A DNA stretch of 64,000 nt. Source: Brevibacillus migulae. GTDB taxonomy: Bacteria; Bacillota; Bacilli; Brevibacillales; Brevibacillaceae. The position numbers and the translations under genes are program-made. Positions 51,296 through 59,523 of the stretch are shown one piece after another (position 1 is the first letter of the stretch; each line of letters starts with the position of its first letter). Below the pieces are notes generated by a model. The model made no database searches, had not been told where the DNA came from, and saw nothing but the letters and a program-made list of their open reading frames with translations. Location: assembly GCF_004521915.1 (NCBI RefSeq), contig NZ_SDKD01000019.1:1-64000 (forward strand), in the 5' to 3' direction.

Positions 51296-52147
51296 ATGGA
51301 CAAGCTTTTGCTTGGGGATTTCGCATTGCATTGGCTGCTGGGCGGCCTTACCCAGTTGGATGGGGGGGCGATGTTCGGCGTGGTTCCAAAGCCGTTGTGG
51401 AGCAAACGTTATCCGAATAATGAATTAAATCAAATTCCGCTGCGGGCGGACCCGATCCTGGTAGAAGCAGGCGGAAAGCGTCTATTGATCGAGTCGGGGA
51501 TGGGCGTGAACCGTTTGTCCGAAAAACAAAAGCGCAATTTCGGGCTGCAGTCGGAATCGCAGATCCATGAGTCGCTAGCACAGCTGGGGCTTACGGTAAA
51601 CGACATTGATATCGTCATGATGACGCACATGCATTATGACCATGCCAATGGCCTCGTATCGAAAGAGGGGGATCGGCTGACCTCCACGTTCCCGAATGCG
51701 GTGATCTACGTATCGGAGACGGAATGGAATGAGATGAGAAATCCCAATATTCGCTCGCGCAATACGTACTGGGAGGAGAATTGGCGCCCCATCGAAGGGC
51801 AAGTCCAGACGTTTTCAGCAGAGCTGGAGGTAGTCCCGGGAATTACAATGATCCATACAGGCGGGCATAGCGACGGACACGCAATCGTCCGTATGGAAAG
51901 CAAGGGAGAGCTTCTCCTGCATATGGCGGATCTGATGCCGACCCATGCCCATCAAAACCCGCTTTGGGTAATGGCTTATGATGATTATCCGATGACTTCG
52001 ATTTTTGCCAAGGAAAAATGGCTGTCGGAAGGGATCGGCAGCGGGGCATGGTTCACGTTTTACCATGATAACGTGTACCGCGCGTTGAAGTGGAATGATG
52101 CAAATGAAATCATCGAAAAGCTGGAGATACAAAGAAGGCACCTGTAA
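51296..52147 (+). CDS. ytnP: Metallo-beta-lactamase-fold hydrolase, YtnP-like lactonase
   Basis: A 283-residue MBL-fold enzyme of the AHL-lactonase/YtnP group. The zinc motif THMHYDHANGL lies near 106, the third His in HTGGHSDGH near 190 and the bridging Asp in MADLMPTHAH near 212. YtnP degrades signalling lactones such as those of Streptomyces in Bacillus; the substrate here is inferred. ATG 51296 follows AAAGGAGGAAG. Length as in the family (about 281). Confidence 0.87.
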   Translation: MDKLLLGDFALHWLLGGLTQLDGGAMFGVVPKPLWSKRYPNNELNQIPLRADPILVEAGGKRLLIESGMGVNRLSEKQKRNFGLQSESQIHESLAQLGLTVNDIDIVMMTHMHYDHANGLVSKEGDRLTSTFPNAVIYVSETEWNEMRNPNIRSRNTYWEENWRPIEGQVQTFSAELEVVPGITMIHTGGHSDGHAIVRMESKGELLLHMADLMPTHAHQNPLWVMAYDDYPMTSIFAKEKWLSEGIGSGAWFTFYHDNVYRALKWNDANEIIEKLEIQRRHL

Positions 52148-52163
52148 ACCGACAGGTGCCTTT
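52135..52163 (+). terminator. Bidirectional terminator at ytnP/fabH convergence
   Basis: AAGGCACCTGT pairs with ACAGGTGCCTT around AAACCG; it includes the ytnP stop codon. Confidence 0.9.
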
Positions 52164-52175
52164 CCCATCTTTCCA

Positions 52176-53165
52176 TTAATAAGTGAGGACCACGCATCCC
52201 CATACCAGACCGCCGCCAAAAGCCAGCAGCATCAAGGTATCTCCCCGCTTGATCCGCCCCTCTTTGATCGCAGTGTGCATAGCCAGCGGTATAGTTGCAG
52301 CAGAGTTATTGCCGAAGTCGGCTACCGTGCTGATCATTTTTTCCGCTGGTACCTCCAGATGCTCCGCGACCGCATCGATGATTCTCTGGTTGGCTTGATG
52401 CGGGATAACCCAGTCAATCTCGTCCAGGCTCATCCGGGTCGCGTGCAGCGCTTGCTTGGCCGCTTCCGTCATGGAGGTGACAGCCAGACGAAAAATCTTG
52501 CGTCCTTCCATCACGATCTTTGCTTTTTCCGCTTGATCATTCGGTTGAGGATGACGGCTTCCTCCTGCAGGTACGTAAAGAGAAGGGAAGTAGGTGCCAT
52601 CTGCATGAGTAGCGGTATAGCGGATACCAGTTTCTGCTTGTGGAGTGGCAGAATCATCGCGGGAGAGGACGAATGCGCCTGCTCCATCGGAAAAAAGAAT
52701 GCAAGTCGTGCGATCGGTGTAATCCGTGATTCGTGAGAGCGTGTCTGCTCCTACGATAAGTATATGCTGAAGCTTTCCTGTCTGAATAAATTGCTCAGCG
52801 GTCTCCAGGGCAGAGAGAAAGCCGATGCAGGTGGCGCTAAGATCATAGGCAGGGATGGTCCGACAGCCGAGGCGTTCCTGCAGCAAGCACGCTACCGGGG
52901 GAAACTGGTGATCCGGTGTGGACGTCGCCACGATCAGCATGTCGATATCCGCTGGGGTAAGTCCAGCGTTTGCGATCGCTTCTTTTGCTGCAAAATAACC
53001 CAGATCGGATGTTGCCATGTCAGGAGGGGCGATACGCCGCTCGCGGATGCCTGTGCGTGACACGATCCATTCATCCGAAGTATCCACCATTTGCTCCAGA
53101 TCGGCATTGGTAAGAACTTGATCGGGTACATACGATCCGATTCCCCGAATCACTGCTTTAAACAT
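52176..53165 (-). CDS. fabH: 3-oxoacyl-ACP synthase III (FabH)
   Basis: A 329-residue KAS III that starts fatty-acid synthesis by condensing an acyl-CoA primer with malonyl-ACP. The catalytic Cys sits in LSATCIGFLSAL (near 113), the His in HQANQRI (near 250) and the Asn in NNSAATIP (near 280). The third of three consecutive ATGs (53165) has the best spacing to AAGAGGTG. It stands without fabF; a FapR operator in its promoter places it in the FapR regulon. Confidence 0.95.
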   Translation of the reverse strand: MFKAVIRGIGSYVPDQVLTNADLEQMVDTSDEWIVSRTGIRERRIAPPDMATSDLGYFAAKEAIANAGLTPADIDMLIVATSTPDHQFPPVACLLQERLGCRTIPAYDLSATCIGFLSALETAEQFIQTGKLQHILIVGADTLSRITDYTDRTTCILFSDGAGAFVLSRDDSATPQAETGIRYTATHADGTYFPSLYVPAGGSRHPQPNDQAEKAKIVMEGRKIFRLAVTSMTEAAKQALHATRMSLDEIDWVIPHQANQRIIDAVAEHLEVPAEKMISTVADFGNNSAATIPLAMHTAIKEGRIKRGDTLMLLAFGGGLVWGCVVLTY

Positions 53166-53195
53166 CATCATCACCTCTTTTGTATTTGTGATCTG

Positions 53196-53228
53196 ATTAT
53201 AACACTAACTATTAGCACCTGGTACTAA
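53196..53228 (-). promoter_or_regulatory. fabH promoter with FapR operator
   Basis: On the minus strand TTAGTACCAGGTGCTAAT (53211-53228) matches the FapR palindrome TTAGTACC-n-GGTACTAA type closely. A -10 TATAAT (53196-53201) with an extended TG motif follows. FapR represses lipid synthesis genes until malonyl-CoA rises; the operator overlaps the -35 region. Confidence 0.82.
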
Positions 53229-53355
53229 AATATGAAAAAAATTTTTTTGAAAAGGCAAGACGAATCCATCAGAATTATGTAAAATGAGGAAACTAATTAA
53301 AATAGTAGAAAAAATGCGCCGAATCACTACGCATATGGAGTGGGGGAAATCTGAC

Positions 53356-54585
53356 ATGAACAGGCTGCGTGCTTTTTTGCAGGAGTACCATCCCATCGTA
53401 CACTCGCTCGTCGTGGGGACAATCTTTGTGCGTGCTGCCGGATCCATGAGCATGCCGTTTTTATTTTTATACTTGTCCAAGCATACGGATATGGACGCAG
53501 CTACCATCGGTTTGACGATTGGAGCGGGGGCGCTGGCGGGTACCTTGGGAGGATTCGTCGGGGGGGCTCTATCAGATATGATCGGGCGCAGGCGCATCAT
53601 GCTGTTTGCCCTCTATGTATGGATCTTTGTCTTTTGGGGCTTTGCCTATGGGGAGAGTCCGTGGTTTTTCTTGCTGCTGAATCTGCTCAGCGGACTGTGC
53701 CGATCGTTCTATGAACCCGTATCGCAAGCCTTGATGGCTGATCTGACTCCGCCGGAAAAACGATATCGCGTATTTGCGCTGCGGTATACCGCGATCAATA
53801 TAGGCGTGGCGGTGGGGCCGATCATCGGTGCTCTCTTTGCGGTGCAGGGCTCCCCGATGCCCTTTATCCTGACAGGCTGTATTTATTTGCTTTATGTGAT
53901 CAGCTTGCAATATCTGCTGAACCGGTTTGGCATCAAGCAGATCGAAGGACAAAAGAAAGAGCATGTCACTCTCCGCAAAGCATGGGACGTGGTCATCCAC
54001 GATGCGGCTTTCCGTTTTTATGTGACAGGCGCTATTCTGGGTGCAATCGGCTATTCGCAAATGTCCAGCACGCTGTCCAAATTCACCGAGATGACGATGC
54101 CGGATGGGATCAAGCTGTTTGCGATCTTGATGAGTGTCAATGCCATCGTAGTCGTCGTCATGCAGATCCCGTTTGCACGCTGGGCGGAAAAGCGGACTGC
54201 GATGACCAGCATCCTGGTCGGAAATGCCTGTTATGCGCTTGGAGATTTAGGCTATGCCTTTGCGAATAGCTGGACGATGTTTATCATCGCCATGACGGTC
54301 TTCACGTTTGGGGAGATTTTGACCTTTACGGCATCGGATGTGATGATCGATCGTCTGGCTCCCGAGGAGATGCGTGGAGCGTACTACGGAGCAAAAAGCT
54401 TCAGCAACCTGGGGCAGTTTATCGGTCCGTGGATGGGGGGCTTTCTCCTGTCACAGTATGGTGGGCAGACGTTGTTTGCCACAGTGGCAGCCATCTCGAT
54501 GCTCGGCAGTGTGTTTTATTGGGCAGGTGGCCGTGTGTATACCAAAAAGACCGGAGAGACGATCAGTCGCCAGCCGGTCCAGTAA
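53356..54585 (+). CDS. MFS transporter (MdtH-like)
   Basis: A 409-residue major facilitator with 12 membrane segments. The loop 2-3 motif GALSDMIGRRRIML near 78 and the PPEKRYRVFALRYTAINIG block near 135 suit drug/multidrug exporters of the MdtH group. ATG 53356 follows GTGGGGGAAAT; the open frame extends 24 codons upstream without a site. The substrate is unknown. Confidence 0.87.
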   Translation: MNRLRAFLQEYHPIVHSLVVGTIFVRAAGSMSMPFLFLYLSKHTDMDAATIGLTIGAGALAGTLGGFVGGALSDMIGRRRIMLFALYVWIFVFWGFAYGESPWFFLLLNLLSGLCRSFYEPVSQALMADLTPPEKRYRVFALRYTAINIGVAVGPIIGALFAVQGSPMPFILTGCIYLLYVISLQYLLNRFGIKQIEGQKKEHVTLRKAWDVVIHDAAFRFYVTGAILGAIGYSQMSSTLSKFTEMTMPDGIKLFAILMSVNAIVVVVMQIPFARWAEKRTAMTSILVGNACYALGDLGYAFANSWTMFIIAMTVFTFGEILTFTASDVMIDRLAPEEMRGAYYGAKSFSNLGQFIGPWMGGFLLSQYGGQTLFATVAAISMLGSVFYWAGGRVYTKKTGETISRQPVQ

Positions 54586-54586
54586 C

Positions 54587-55387
54587 CTATTCCAATGCTT
54601 GCATGATTCTCTGGGCCATCCGTTCGTACCCCGCGTGATTGGGATGGAAGTGGTCGGAGTACAGATACGCCTTTTCTTTACGGAAAAAGAGATCATAGGT
54701 CGGAACCACGATGACATTCGGACGGCGGGCGGCGAGATCAGCTGCCTTGCTGTTCCAGGCCAGCACGTATGGAGTCGTGTCCGCGCTCGCTTCCGTATCG
54801 CCGAATGGATTGTACAAAGAGGTATAAATGATCGGGGCTTTTTGGTTCAAGCTCCGGATCTGGTCCAAAATTTGTTCATAATTGGTCGCCAAGCTGTCCA
54901 TCGCTGCGGCCAATTTTTTTTCGTCTAATTCCGCGATATCGCCGCTCTGGCGAAACAGGTCGTTACCGCCGATTGTAAAGAGAATCAGGTCCGCTTCGCT
55001 CAGCAATTCCTTCACCTGTGACTGCTGCAATTGTTCCAGCAGACCGGATGATTCCAACCCGTTAATGGCCAGATTGGTCAAGATGGGAGAGGCTCCGCGC
55101 CGTTTTTCCAAGGCATCCTTTATCAGACCGACATAGCCTGTGCCATTGGCATCCCCGGCGCCGCGTGTGAGCGAATCGCCGAGCGTGACGACTTTTAGCT
55201 GTCCTTTCGCAGGCAGCGGAGTAGAGGCTTGATCGTTCGGTTGTTCGGTGACGGGGGTGCCCAATGGGGCCGTACGCAAGGGCGACGGATCAAGTGCGAA
55301 AACGAATCCGACGGCAAACAAAAGCAAGGAGAAGAGCGATAGGGCAAATGTGAATCGCCAGAGCGGCTGGCCAGCAAAAAGCCGCAT
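54587..55387 (-). CDS. SGNH/GDSL-family esterase, membrane-anchored (YpmR-like)
   Basis: A 266-residue protein with an N-terminal membrane helix or signal anchor (residues 10-31), a Pro/Thr linker and an SGNH hydrolase domain: block I LGDSLTRGAG (Ser near 70), block III GGND (near 138) and block V DHFHPNHAGY (Asp and His near 245). Similar to Bacillus YpmR. It acts outside the cell on an unknown ester. ATG 55387 after AAGGAGGC; a TTG two codons earlier is too close to the site. It converges with the MFS gene with 1 bp between stops. Confidence 0.86.
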   Translation of the reverse strand: MRLFAGQPLWRFTFALSLFSLLLFAVGFVFALDPSPLRTAPLGTPVTEQPNDQASTPLPAKGQLKVVTLGDSLTRGAGDANGTGYVGLIKDALEKRRGASPILTNLAINGLESSGLLEQLQQSQVKELLSEADLILFTIGGNDLFRQSGDIAELDEKKLAAAMDSLATNYEQILDQIRSLNQKAPIIYTSLYNPFGDTEASADTTPYVLAWNSKAADLAARRPNVIVVPTYDLFFRKEKAYLYSDHFHPNHAGYERMAQRIMQALE

Positions 55388-55553
55388 GGTCAAAGCCTCC
55401 TTTTCTCTGTCTGAAATGCACCGTGATTGTTCAAGTGGGTGGGTTTTTGTTCAGGCAATGATATAATGAAATTGTTTTCCATACGATGGTAGTGTATCAC
55501 ATCTGGACGAGATTTCGCAGGATTGAAGTGCGAGAAGGAAAGGTGAGGGCGTT

Positions 55554-56495
55554 TTGGCGGAAGTGGTGCTCTCCGTCACCGGTCTGAAAAAAGCGATCGG
55601 GCGGCGGCCAATCATTCATGATATCACATTTGAAGTATACAGCGGCGAAGTGTTCGGCTTTCTGGGACCGAATGGCGCAGGCAAAACGACAACCATCCGC
55701 ATGCTTGTCGGACTCGCCTCCGTGGATGGGGGCGAAATCAAGGTAGGCGGAATCTCGCTCCAGGATCGTTTCCCGGATGCCATTCGTCAGATCGGCTGTA
55801 TCGTAGAGAATCCGGAGCTGTATAAATTCATGACTGGTCGTGAAAATCTGGAGCATTTTGCCCGGATGAGCGGGGATGTCTCACCGGAACGGATTCAGGA
55901 GGTCGTCGACTTTGTCGAGCTTACAGAAGCCATTGATGATAAGGTGAAGACGTATTCCCTGGGTATGCGGCAGCGGCTGGGGATCGCGCAGGCATTGCTG
56001 CACCGACCGCGCCTGCTGATTTTGGACGAGCCGACCAATGGCCTTGATCCGGCGGGCATTCGCGAGCTGCGTCAGTTTATCCGCAAGCTTGCAGAAGAAG
56101 AGGGGCTGGCGGTCTTTATCTCCAGCCATTTGCTGAATGAGATTGAAATGATGTGCGATCGTGTCGCGATTATCAATAAAGGCAGGGTCATCTCGGTCGG
56201 GGCTGTGGATGCCTTGATGGAGCAGTTCGCCGACCGTGTGGAATGGACGTTTTCTTCAGCAGACATGGAGCGAGCGGTCGTGCTGCTGAGAAGCCTGTCG
56301 TATGTCTCGGAAGTATGGACGGAAGCGGAAAAAGTAAAGTGCAGGATGGACACGGATCACATTTCCACGGCCAACCAGGCATTGGTCCAGGCAGGGATAC
56401 GCGTGGAAGGGATCGCTGCGAAAACGGTGACACTGGAGGATCTCTTCTTGTCGCTGGTCGGAGGAGGTGACGGACATGAAGAGCACGATGCTTGA
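55554..56495 (+). CDS. ABC transporter ATP-binding protein
   Basis: A 313-residue ABC ATPase of the multidrug/bacitracin-type export group. Walker A GPNGAGKTT (near 38), signature YSLGMRQRLG (near 138), Walker B LLILDEPTNGLDP (near 158) and the H-loop in ISSHLL (near 195). The last 80 residues are a regulatory-type extension common in the family. TTG 55554 follows AAGGTGAGGG. It overlaps the permease gene by 20 nt, showing that the two form one transporter. Confidence 0.93.
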   Translation: MAEVVLSVTGLKKAIGRRPIIHDITFEVYSGEVFGFLGPNGAGKTTTIRMLVGLASVDGGEIKVGGISLQDRFPDAIRQIGCIVENPELYKFMTGRENLEHFARMSGDVSPERIQEVVDFVELTEAIDDKVKTYSLGMRQRLGIAQALLHRPRLLILDEPTNGLDPAGIRELRQFIRKLAEEEGLAVFISSHLLNEIEMMCDRVAIINKGRVISVGAVDALMEQFADRVEWTFSSADMERAVVLLRSLSYVSEVWTEAEKVKCRMDTDHISTANQALVQAGIRVEGIAAKTVTLEDLFLSLVGGGDGHEEHDA

Positions 56496-57471
56496 TCTGG
56501 TCCAAAATGAAACGATCAAACTGCTGCGCCGCCGCCGATTTTTGGTGATTGTACTCATCCTGGCCGTCTTGATTCCGATTTTCACGTATGCCCAATATCG
56601 GCAAGTGCAGACTGCCCAGGAACGGATGGGGACCTCGGACTGGCGGGCGCTTTTGACCCAGCAAATCGTGGATACGCAAAACCGGCTCGCTTCCAGCCGG
56701 TTGCCGGAGGAATGGCGCCAATACCTGAAGATCCGCATCGAGCAGCAGCAATACTATCTGGATCATGACATCAACCCGAATGCGCCGGGAGGACCTTCGT
56801 TTGCCAGAGGGTTCATGGATCAAGCGATCGCTTTGTTTCTTCCGTTGATGATCGTCGTGCTGGCGGTGGATCTGGTCTCAGCGGAATACAGCGAAGGCAC
56901 CATCAAGCTGCTGTTGACCCGACCGGTGCGAAGGTGGAAGGTATTGACCAGCAAACTGTTGACCTTGATCCTGTTCATCTCTCTGACTATCCTGGTGGCC
57001 TTGATCATGGCTTATCTGATATCGGGCGTGATTTTCGGTTATGGCGGCTGGAATTTACCCGTCTTGACTGGTTTTGAAATCGTCGGCAGCGAGCTGGATA
57101 CATCCCGTGTCTTCATGATTCCGCAGTGGCAGTATTTAGTGATGCAATACGGACTGGGATGGTTTGTGTGCCTGATTGTCGGGGCGATCTCCTTGATGGT
57201 GTCTGTCCTGGTACGCAGTGCAGCTGCAGGGATGGGCATCATGATGGCAGCCTTGATCAGCGGTTCGATTCTCACGCAAATGGCCTCCTCCTGGGAGCAG
57301 GCCAAATATTTGTTCATGGTGAACATGCAGCTTACGGACTATTTGGCGGGAACCTTGCCGCCGATAAGCGGCATGACGCTGCCCTTCTCGTTAACCGTGC
57401 TGAGTGTGTGGGGAGCAGCTGCCTTGATTGTCGCGTATACGGTATTTATTCGAAAGGATGTCACGTCCTGA
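56476..57471 (+). CDS. ABC transporter permease (ABC-2 type)
   Basis: A 331-residue permease with about six membrane helices: one near 20, a long extracytoplasmic loop (45-115), then five (115-330). The SAEYSEGTIKLLLTRPVRR motif near 140 is the usual ABC-2 coupling region. ATG 56476 follows GGAGGAGGTG inside the ATPase gene. The substrate is unknown; such pairs often give resistance to wall-active compounds. Confidence 0.9.
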   Translation: MKSTMLDLVQNETIKLLRRRRFLVIVLILAVLIPIFTYAQYRQVQTAQERMGTSDWRALLTQQIVDTQNRLASSRLPEEWRQYLKIRIEQQQYYLDHDINPNAPGGPSFARGFMDQAIALFLPLMIVVLAVDLVSAEYSEGTIKLLLTRPVRRWKVLTSKLLTLILFISLTILVALIMAYLISGVIFGYGGWNLPVLTGFEIVGSELDTSRVFMIPQWQYLVMQYGLGWFVCLIVGAISLMVSVLVRSAAAGMGIMMAALISGSILTQMASSWEQAKYLFMVNMQLTDYLAGTLPPISGMTLPFSLTVLSVWGAAALIVAYTVFIRKDVTS

Positions 57472-57486
57472 AGATTGCTTAGCATG

Positions 57487-57533
57487 AAAAAGAGAGCACC
57501 CTGGCTGTACAATGTCGGGATGCTCTCTTTTTT
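57487..57533 (+). terminator. Bidirectional terminator
   Basis: AAAAAGAGAGCA pairs with TGCTCTCTTTTT around about 22 nt; it serves the ABC operon and the convergent anti-sigma gene. Confidence 0.9.
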
Positions 57534-57539
57534 CGTGCT

Positions 57540-58913
57540 TTATTTGGCGGTCCACGTCAGCTCTTTGGCTAACTGGATCAATTCCTGCAAGCTGATTCCG
57601 TTCGCCGTGAGAACGACATACAAGGTGTCGTCTCCTTTTGTCGTGTAGAAGTGGACAGCATGCTCGGAAGTTCCTTGGTAGGTCACCCCGATCGCACGCT
57701 CCGTACCGATCTGGAAGACTTGGGTTTCGGTAAACGTGCCGGGAACCGACAAGCTATGCTCGCCAGCGGATTGACGAGTCACTTCGATCTTGATCGGATC
57801 GGAATTGCGATGGTACATAATCGACACATTGCTTACCTTTTTGCTTGTTTCCGATTCATAGCGGAGCGAGACGGATGAAAGAGAGAATCCTTCCGGCAGC
57901 TTGGCGACGGACGGAATGGACACATCCGAGGCATGGCTGGCGGTTTCTACATCCGTAAAGGTAGAAAGCGTGATTTGCGCTTCCTGAGCACCTGCTTCCG
58001 GTGCTTCAGCGACAGAAGTCGGAGCGTTTGGTTCAGCCGCGATTCCGGCAATGCTGGCGATGGAGCCCGTCTTGGCCTGCTCCACTTGATCCGCCAATGC
58101 ATGCTCTTCGCCCGTAACAGGAGCAGGGCCTTGAAACGTAGGTTGCTGTTCGGCTGCAGCAGGTGCTTCTTTTGCGGCAGCGTTTGACTGTTTACTGCGA
58201 GCGGCCAGCATGTGGTCTGCAGTGCCTGTCGGAGCGGATAGAACAGCTGGAGGCTGACTGATAGCCGCAGTGCTCGCTGGTTGCTCCTGTTTGGTCGCTA
58301 TTTCTGGCGATTGGCTGGCTGCAGGGGAAGTGGTTGAAGGAGCCGTTTCCCCGGGTGTTATCTGCGCAATGACTTGGCCGCTATCGGATTGTTTGATAAC
58401 AGGCTCGGCCGCTCCCGCAGGCTGCCCTGAATGGTTCGAGGCGATGCTCGGAGCCGAGCTTTCCGGATTGCTGCCGGGTGCAGTGGTTGTCGTAGCCACT
58501 TCAGCCTGTTCGGAACTACTTGCAGGTGCCTGGATTGCTGCCATATCCAACTGCTTTCCGTTCATCATTTGCATGCTGATCAGGCCGATTGCCAATACCG
58601 CTGCGGCAGCGCCCGCCCAGCCCCATTGCTGTAAACGCCATGGGACTTGCTTACTCGCAGGAGGCGGCAGGATAGTTTCCGCTGCTGCCGTGACTGGCGG
58701 AATGGCATGAGGCCCCGAAAGCTGATAAACGGCTTGCATGATTCGATCTTCCAATTGCGCAGAAGGTTGCGGAAACTCTTTCATGAACAAGGCCTCCTCG
58801 CTTGTGAAGTTCGCTTCTACCCAATTCAGACAATCATCACACGTTTCAATGTGCGTTACGTCCATGCTGTCTGCATCGTGCATCCAATGTCGTCTAAATT
58901 CCTGGCAGTTCAT
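57540..58913 (-). CDS. Anti-sigma-factor-like membrane protein with long Ala/Pro/Ser linker
   Basis: A 457-residue protein. Residues 1-35 carry a zinc-finger-like anti-sigma motif (His near 21, HIETCDDC), one membrane helix lies at about 97-116, then a 200-residue low-complexity Ala/Ser/Pro/Gln linker, and a C-terminal beta-rich domain (about 320-457) similar to DUF4367. Its start overlaps the sigma gene by 20 nt. It would hold the ECF sigma at the membrane and release it when the outer domain senses stress. The linker is unusually long. Confidence 0.85.
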   Translation of the reverse strand: MNCQEFRRHWMHDADSMDVTHIETCDDCLNWVEANFTSEEALFMKEFPQPSAQLEDRIMQAVYQLSGPHAIPPVTAAAETILPPPASKQVPWRLQQWGWAGAAAAVLAIGLISMQMMNGKQLDMAAIQAPASSSEQAEVATTTTAPGSNPESSAPSIASNHSGQPAGAAEPVIKQSDSGQVIAQITPGETAPSTTSPAASQSPEIATKQEQPASTAAISQPPAVLSAPTGTADHMLAARSKQSNAAAKEAPAAAEQQPTFQGPAPVTGEEHALADQVEQAKTGSIASIAGIAAEPNAPTSVAEAPEAGAQEAQITLSTFTDVETASHASDVSIPSVAKLPEGFSLSSVSLRYESETSKKVSNVSIMYHRNSDPIKIEVTRQSAGEHSLSVPGTFTETQVFQIGTERAIGVTYQGTSEHAVHFYTTKGDDTLYVVLTANGISLQELIQLAKELTWTAK

Positions 58914-59463
58914 GAATGAGCCCTCCTTCCTTTCGACTTAAAATTTTCGCTAATTCTTGACGTGCACGAAGGTATCGGACGCGGGCGGTCGATTCGGCCA
59001 CACCCAGCAAGGCAGCGATTTGTTCAAAAGGATATTCATGTGTGCAACGCAGGACGATCACTTCCCGATAGGTATCGGAAAGCATGGCAAACGCTTCTTC
59101 GATTTCCCGGCGCTGTTCCTTGCCCATGAGAGATTCCTGCGGAGATTCCTCCCGATTTTGCGAGGGAACATAGGCTAACTGTTCATCGGATTCGGTATAT
59201 TTTTGCCGTCGCAAAAAGTCAATGGTACGATTGCGAGCCATCGTGTGCAGCCAAGTCGAAAATTGGCTGTCTCCCCGATAGGAAGAAAGCTTTTCGTACG
59301 CTTTGACAAATACCTCCTGGGTCAAATCTTCGGCATCGGAGTGATTGTTTACCATTTTGTAAATAAAAACAAAGATCATTCGTTGATAGCGTTGAATCAA
59401 TTCGCGGTATGCTTCGATGTCACCACCTAAGATCCGCTGGATGATTTCGGCATCGGAATGCAT
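58894..59463 (-). CDS. ECF sigma factor (SigW/SigM-like)
   Basis: A 189-residue sigma-70 family ECF protein. Region 2 contains DAEDLTQEVFVKAY (near 43) and the -10-recognition RGDSQFSTWLHTMARN; region 4 has the helix-turn-helix YPFEQIAALLGVAESTARVR (near 145). ATG 59463 after GGGAGGCCGG. The anti-sigma gene follows with a 20-nt overlap. The upstream TGAAAC-N16-CGTC shows autoregulation. Confidence 0.94.
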   Translation of the reverse strand: MHSDAEIIQRILGGDIEAYRELIQRYQRMIFVFIYKMVNNHSDAEDLTQEVFVKAYEKLSSYRGDSQFSTWLHTMARNRTIDFLRRQKYTESDEQLAYVPSQNREESPQESLMGKEQRREIEEAFAMLSDTYREVIVLRCTHEYPFEQIAALLGVAESTARVRYLRARQELAKILSRKEGGLIHELPGI

Positions 59464-59491
59464 CGATCTCCGGCCTCCCTTCCCTTTATCT

Positions 59492-59517
59492 GACGTTCTT
59501 CTTTTTCTGGCGTTTCA
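59492..59517 (-). promoter_or_regulatory. ECF-type autoregulatory promoter
   Basis: On the minus strand TGAAAC (59517-59512) and CGTC (59495-59492) are 16 nt apart, the pattern used by sigma-W/sigma-M-class factors, 29 nt before the sigma start. Confidence 0.75.
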
Positions 59518-59523
59518 CTTGAA

